64,000 nt of DNA. Source: Pirellulales bacterium (GTDB lineage: Bacteria > Planctomycetota > Planctomycetia > Pirellulales > JACPPG01). The stretch lies in assembly GCA_036499395.1 (NCBI GenBank), contig DASYDW010000120.1:1-64000 (forward strand), given 5' to 3'. The first letter of the stretch is position 1. Each line of letters starts with the position of its first letter. The notes under the pieces are model-generated. The model was not told the origin of the DNA. It made no database searches and was given only the letters and a program-made list of their open reading frames with translations. Position numbers and translations under genes: made by a program. Below are positions 62,201 to 64,000 of this stretch, piece by piece.

Positions 62201-64000
62201 CGCTGTCGGTCACAACGAACGTCGCCCAGGTGCTAAGTGGCATCTCGCTGGCCGATCCTTCGTTGCCGGCAACGAGCAACGTCACACTGACGCTCGGTGT
62301 GACCAACGGCACGATTGCCTTGTCGACGGCGGTCAACGGTGGTCTGACCGCGGCTCAGGTGTCGACTAACGGCACAGGCAGCGTGACGATCACGGCCCCC
62401 TTGGCCGCGATCAACGCGACATTGCATGACGCGAATGGCCTGACTTACACGCCAAACACTGAATTTGGCGGAGCCGATGCCCTGTCGCTGACGGCGACGG
62501 ACGTGGTGGGTAACGCAACAACCGCGAGTGTCGCGATGATTGTCGCGGATCCGCTGGCCATCAAAGTGCCTGTGGATACGCAAACGCTGGCCGCGAATAG
62601 CAGCAAGGTAATCAGCGATGTGGTTTTGGGTGATCCGTCGTTGCAGTCGGGCAACGTGACGCTGAAGTTAACCGTGACGAATGGCAAGCTGGATTTGTCG
62701 ACGACGGTCACGAACGGATTAACGGCTGGTCAGGTGACGGACAACGGCAGCGGCACCGTGACGATCACGGCACCGGTGGCCGCGATCAACGCCACGCTGG
62801 CGGACCCGGCCGGCCTGACTTACACGCCGACCACCGGTTATGCCGGACCTGATACATTGGCCCTGAATGGCACGGATGCACTGGCGCACGATGTCACGGT
62901 CGACGTCGCCCTGGCAGTTGTCGGGCCGGTTTCTCTCTCGGCGCCAGCGGATACGCTGTCCGCGCCGGCCGTGGGCAGCAAGGGGATTAGCAACATCGTG
63001 CTCGGCGACCCGAATTTGCCGGCAACCAGCCCCGTGACGCTGACGTTCGCCACGACCAACGGCACGATTTCCGTCTCGACCGCGGTTAACGGTGGCATTA
63101 CCGCCGGTCAGATTATCGGCAACGGCACCGGGAACATTACGATCACCGCTCCCTTGGCCGCCATTACGGCCACGCTCGCCGATGCTAACGGCGTGAGCTA
63201 CACGGCCAACGAAGGCTTCACCGGCTCGGACACCGTAGCCCTCACGGCCGACGATACGATTGGGGTCCAAGCGACTGCGAATGTCTCGGTGGCCGTCTTT
63301 GGATCACTGTCGATCCTGGCACCGAGTGATACGCAAGTGCTGACGATCAACGGCAGCAAGGTCATCAGCGGAGTTGTGATCGCCGATCCCGGAATTCCAG
63401 CCATGAGCGACGTCACTTTGACCCTGACCGCCACCAGCGGCACGCTGAATTTGTCGACGAGCGTGAGCGGCGGCCTGACGGCCAGCCAAATTACAGGGAA
63501 TGGCAGCGATAGCGTGACGATCATGGCCCCCTTGGACGCGATCAGTGCCACGCTGGCCGATGCCGCGGGATTGACCTACAAGCCCGTCGATGCCTTCTCG
63601 GGCAACGACACGATAGTCCTCAGCGTCGCTGACCTGGCGGGCAACGCTCCTAGCCCGGTCAATGTTGCGACCCTCGTCGCTGGACCGCTGTTTATCGCGA
63701 CGCCTGCTGCCCAAACCGTGGGTGAGAACAGCAGCCTGGCAATCACGAACATCGTGCTAACCGATCCTTCGCTGCCGGACGCGACGAACGTGACCTTCAC
63801 GCTGTCCGTTACGAACGGCATCGTGTCATTGTCGACGGGCATCAGCAGCGGGATCACCGCAACCCAAGTGACCGGTAACGGTACGGGCACGGTGACGGTT
63901 ACGGCGCCCCTGGCCGCGATCAATGCCACGCTGGCCGACGCCGAAGGCCTGACCTACACGCCCAACAGTGGCTATTCAGGTTCGGATTCGCTGGCTCTGT
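53215..64000 (+). CDS. Giant secreted cyclophilin-like/SdrD-like protein with 24 tandem adhesin-type repeats, runs off window
   Basis: One open frame runs from the ATG at 53215 (GAGAGG upstream) to the window edge, 3,595 complete codons without a stop. It begins with a basic, non-hydrophobic N-terminus containing LHFEPLEQRQLLTVTV at about 30-45, a form seen on many large extracellular planctomycete proteins. A cyclophilin-type domain (about 112-246) shows FQLFENLAPQTV, FYRMETSSSFQLIQGG, SSEFFLT and FGQLLKGQDIYNKI; several active-site residues differ from human cyclophilin A, so activity is uncertain. From about residue 425 come 24 repeats of 124-129 residues, each ending like TITAPLAAINATLADANGLT and TYTPTSGFSGTDTL. 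Ten lie before and fourteen after an SdrD-type B domain (about 1673-1837). It is probably a surface adhesin or biofilm matrix protein. Confidence 0.9.
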   Translation, partial: MGFFGFGGKRAKRNKKRSAPRRLSLSVRGLHFEPLEQRQLLTVTVNPITGPDPNSAYNTPSGKDLYVPLVGSDTGNTITYSATSSNPNVQVSVLTGNPELIMNVTGTDSTGASFSGQLVFQLFENLAPQTVAAIIANVNNGVYTNSSFYRMETSSSFQLIQGGISEESNPPSVATVPNEYNANIAFNSPGLLAMAATSAHVASSEFFLTGPTQPLSAEPQALNFGYTIFGQLLKGQDIYNKILNVQTHSSSGVNIANTPVTITSASIVQNDTQNGVLQISEAPGFTGNATITVTGAGSDSTSAQQTFNVNVIAPAPPTQEPQVLLGAVSNLTTQAGKAITFQITASDTNGGTATFNIGDQNPFGQAPYATPANVTVTIAPGTGNTATVTLTPKAGFTGTLNLVAHADDSSSGLRDAQDFTLTVAGPITVQTDGTTQQVTAGSSLGVTGLSITDPGLSTTSNVTATFAVAHGTINFSTSTTAGITSSQVTGNGTGSVTITAPLAAINATLAATSGITYTPSASFGGSDSLSITASDSAGNTNTNSVSLAVLSSILINVPSSSLATAMGAGLAIAGLSISDPALPAANNVAFTFKPQSGTITLATNIPNGITSAEVTGNGTGTVSVNATQAQINATLADANGVTYAPTSSFSGTDTVQLHASDGSNSTDNDFTVTVGLSITAPTTIKAPSGTNFAITGVSITDAALPSTDTITLTIAATHGTIKVGSTITGGVSSSGITGNNTATVTIAGTLAQVNATLAGTGGLLYRSANDYDGPDTITITANDQLTSSGTSTVGVSVIGPLSINGPTNGLVQANTVQHITGVSLDDTGLPATDNVTLTFAVQNGIINLSTAVTAGLTAAQITTNGTGSVTIIAPLAAINATLADANGLTYTPHTGFSGDDTVAITASDTAANSPSTSISYVVIGPITLTTPQTQTAISGGSASISGISLSDPGLSSQSAVTMTFSVAHGSLTFSTAVSLGLVDGQISGNGTSSVTITAPVNAINNTLANASGLTYVSTASFNGSDAIAMTVSDPADNTATGSASIAVGLAVNAPASQLGTASTALALTGVSITDPALSASGTVTVNLTATNGNILLSTAVSGGLTTSQVTGNGTGTVTVTGTLAAINATLAAANGLTYTSTAGGADTVTFAASDTLESQASASTAVTIVGPLSITAPTSQTLTTGSSVAITGATLADPSLPTTSNVTVTLTTTLGTVALSTSISGGLTASQITGNGTGSVTITAPLAAINATLAAANGLTYAGTTAGADTLKIQAHDDAGNTATPTNTPLSVFGPVTINVPSTPPTLKTNGSVAITSISVTDPGLSSTDNVTLVLNAGHGTLTLSTSITSGLTAGQITGNGTSNVTITAPLAAINATLAAAAGLTYAPTTGFNGTDTIGLSANDTHNNSNTASFSATAIGPVTVTVPSGTSTIGSSANSSITGISLTDSSLPSTSNVTVNLSAAHGTLTLLTNVTGGLTAAQISGNGTSNLTITAPLAAINATLAAANGLVYKAISGFAGSDSVSLTATDPVSNTNTASVSLAVVGPLSVTIPATPTVKLNTPLAITGLSVADPSLPTTSNVTLTLAVTHGVITLSTTVTNGLTSSQITGNGTASVTITGPLAAIVATLAAATGLTYTPTTGFSGSDALSISGSDPFSNTATQSLTLTVLGASNSSISGMVYLDGNLNGQLDASESGLGGVILILQGTDSQNNAIGPLAIKTASNGSFQFNSLPAGTYTLTKIAPADLVDGAATVGSLSGTLQGKDVISSITIAAGAAGTGYNFAEDALDPHFVTLDMFLNTSPTPVQTLVNYIAKSYADAGVSTTAPVGISGQVPAPVVNVVTAAFNLNQAGSKVVTGLSVSDSALSSSSSNVTVTLSVASGTLAVSTTVSGGVTTSQVTGSGTTTVTITAPLSAINAMLADPNGLTYTPTSTFNGNDTLGVTVNDLGNTTTGTQQTGNASVALHVIAAPVITSASSSAIVPTGSTSNVTGLSIADSALTNASGNVQLNLAAAHGTINLSTSVSGGITAAQITNNGTANVTINAPLAAINATLAATAGVTFTPTSGFTGTDTLGITLSDLANTASGVAQTTTKTVPVSIVGPLAITAPSGTQSAASGSAVITGVSIADPALPSTSNVTLTLTASNGTVALSTAISGGITSTQVTGNGTASVTITAPLAAINATLAGASGLTYTANSGFTGTDTLGLSSTDVAGNHGTATVTVSATAKLSIAAPSTSQSVGINTPKVITGVTIADPALTSTGTVTLTLTATHGTVALSTSVTGGVTTSQVTNNSSGSVTVTASLAAINATLADAAGLTYTPTSGFVGGDTLALSASDTLSTSATASVSITVAGPLSSTLGTNAQSVAVNSPLVLSGIAYADPSLPTTSNVTVVVSAAHGTVTLSTTVTNGLTTSQITGNGTGSVTITAPLAAISATLTAANGATYTPTSGFAGTDTVAFAANDTFGNTNTASITVTVAGPLAITAPSDTQSVAVNGSKVVSGVLLADPSFPATGNVTVNLTATHGTVTLSTAVTGGITTAQVTGNGTGAVTIIAPLAAINATLADAAGLTYAPTSGYSGADSIGLTATDSLSNTNTATITINVTGALSIAAPSDTQLVAINSTKAVSGIVVSDPSLSSSGTVTLVLTATNGTILLSTTVSGGITASQVTGTTNGTGSVIITAPLAAINTTLAAISGLTYKPNTGYVGDDTLALSATDSLSNSSGTTNVAIQVAGPLSMTVPTDELVVPQGGSLVVSGISLSDPSLPATSNVTLTLNVNNGTVALSTAVTGGLTADQISNNGSGFVTVTAPLAAISATLGDPAGLTYTANADFTGPDTLVLTGTDLFGNTISKNVALNVVAPLSITAPTDTQLLAINGSKVISGVSLTDPTLPAASDVTLTLTATNGIVNLSTAVTSGLTAGQITGNGTGSVSITAPLAAINATLADANGLTYAANHGFAGADTLVFTATDSLSHNVTTNVTLAIAGPVAINAPSNTLSVTTNVAQVLSGISLADPSLPATSNVTLTLGVTNGTIALSTAVNGGLTAAQVSTNGTGSVTITAPLAAINATLHDANGLTYTPNTEFGGADALSLTATDVVGNATTASVAMIVADPLAIKVPVDTQTLAANSSKVISDVVLGDPSLQSGNVTLKLTVTNGKLDLSTTVTNGLTAGQVTDNGSGTVTITAPVAAINATLADPAGLTYTPTTGYAGPDTLALNGTDALAHDVTVDVALAVVGPVSLSAPADTLSAPAVGSKGISNIVLGDPNLPATSPVTLTFATTNGTISVSTAVNGGITAGQIIGNGTGNITITAPLAAITATLADANGVSYTANEGFTGSDTVALTADDTIGVQATANVSVAVFGSLSILAPSDTQVLTINGSKVISGVVIADPGIPAMSDVTLTLTATSGTLNLSTSVSGGLTASQITGNGSDSVTIMAPLDAISATLADAAGLTYKPVDAFSGNDTIVLSVADLAGNAPSPVNVATLVAGPLFIATPAAQTVGENSSLAITNIVLTDPSLPDATNVTFTLSVTNGIVSLSTGISSGITATQVTGNGTGTVTVTAPLAAINATLADAEGLTYTPNSGYSGSDSLAL

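Noticed and set aside
53134-63929. Many long minus-strand frames (100-360 residues) across the giant repeat gene
   Set aside because: They are antisense shadows of a highly repetitive, GC-rich plus-strand frame. They have no ribosome-binding sites or domains, and they recur at the repeat period. The plus frame is open over the whole 10.8 kb.

Overview
The window reads as chromosomal DNA of a planctomycete, probably of the order Pirellulales. The placement rests on gene content and has not been checked by any search. Supporting signs are high GC, an LEQRQLL-type N-terminus on a giant extracellular protein, a TIGR03000-like secreted His/Gly-rich protein, WPQWRGPNRDG PQQ-propeller, DUF3500, CehA/McbA, ThuA-like, YdjC-like and LRR-lipoprotein genes, fused AroD-AroE and CobA-HemD enzymes, and small FSLRKMLI-type membrane proteins. 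No tRNA, rRNA, CRISPR array, insertion sequence or prophage was recognised. Coding is dense on both strands, mostly as single genes or short operons.

Layout. 1-3 kb: the 5' part of a sodium:solute symporter (cut by the window edge), small secreted proteins (one with EF-hands), a two-helix membrane protein with a good sigma-70 promoter, and an unrecognised protein. 3-9 kb: siroheme/heme enzyme CobA-HemD, a TPR protein, ribosomal protein S20, CoaD, HisH and an OmpA-like lipoprotein. 9-19 kb is a long minus-strand run: histidine kinase, sigma-54 activator, MutL, AroDE, AroK, prepilin peptidase, then the His-rich secreted protein and a hypothetical gene. 19-29 kb: small membrane proteins, a CehA/McbA metallohydrolase, rpsO-pnp (closed by a clear terminator), a fumarylacetoacetase-family enzyme, a RluD-type pseudouridine synthase and a membrane-anchored TPR-like protein. 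29-37 kb (plus strand): a UvrD/PcrA-type helicase followed by a translationally coupled SbcD-like phosphoesterase and a giant YhaN/SbcC-like ATPase, probably a DNA-repair module. 37-47 kb: exported phosphoesterases, a His-rich membrane protein, an LRR lipoprotein, DUF3500, PQQ-propeller, alpha/beta hydrolase, a PadR regulator with its membrane partner, and a ThuA-like protein. 47-52 kb: YdjC-like deacetylase, FIST protein, GroES, amino-acid permease, a small membrane protein and a HEAT-repeat protein. 53.2 kb to the end: one open reading frame of more than 3,595 codons, a secreted cyclophilin-like/SdrD-like protein with 24 tandem repeats of about 125 residues, which runs off the window.

How the parts fit. 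The housekeeping content (translation, mRNA decay, shikimate, histidine, CoA and tetrapyrrole synthesis, mismatch repair) is ordinary. The parts most worth a second look are the giant repeat protein, the SbcD-like/YhaN pair with altered metal-site residues and a membrane-like segment in the ATPase, three 11-bp iterons in front of the PQQ-propeller gene, an orphan terminator that may end a small RNA near 39.4 kb, and a prepilin peptidase whose usual cysteines are missing. Start codons were chosen from ribosome-binding sites, signal peptides and family length, and are inferences.
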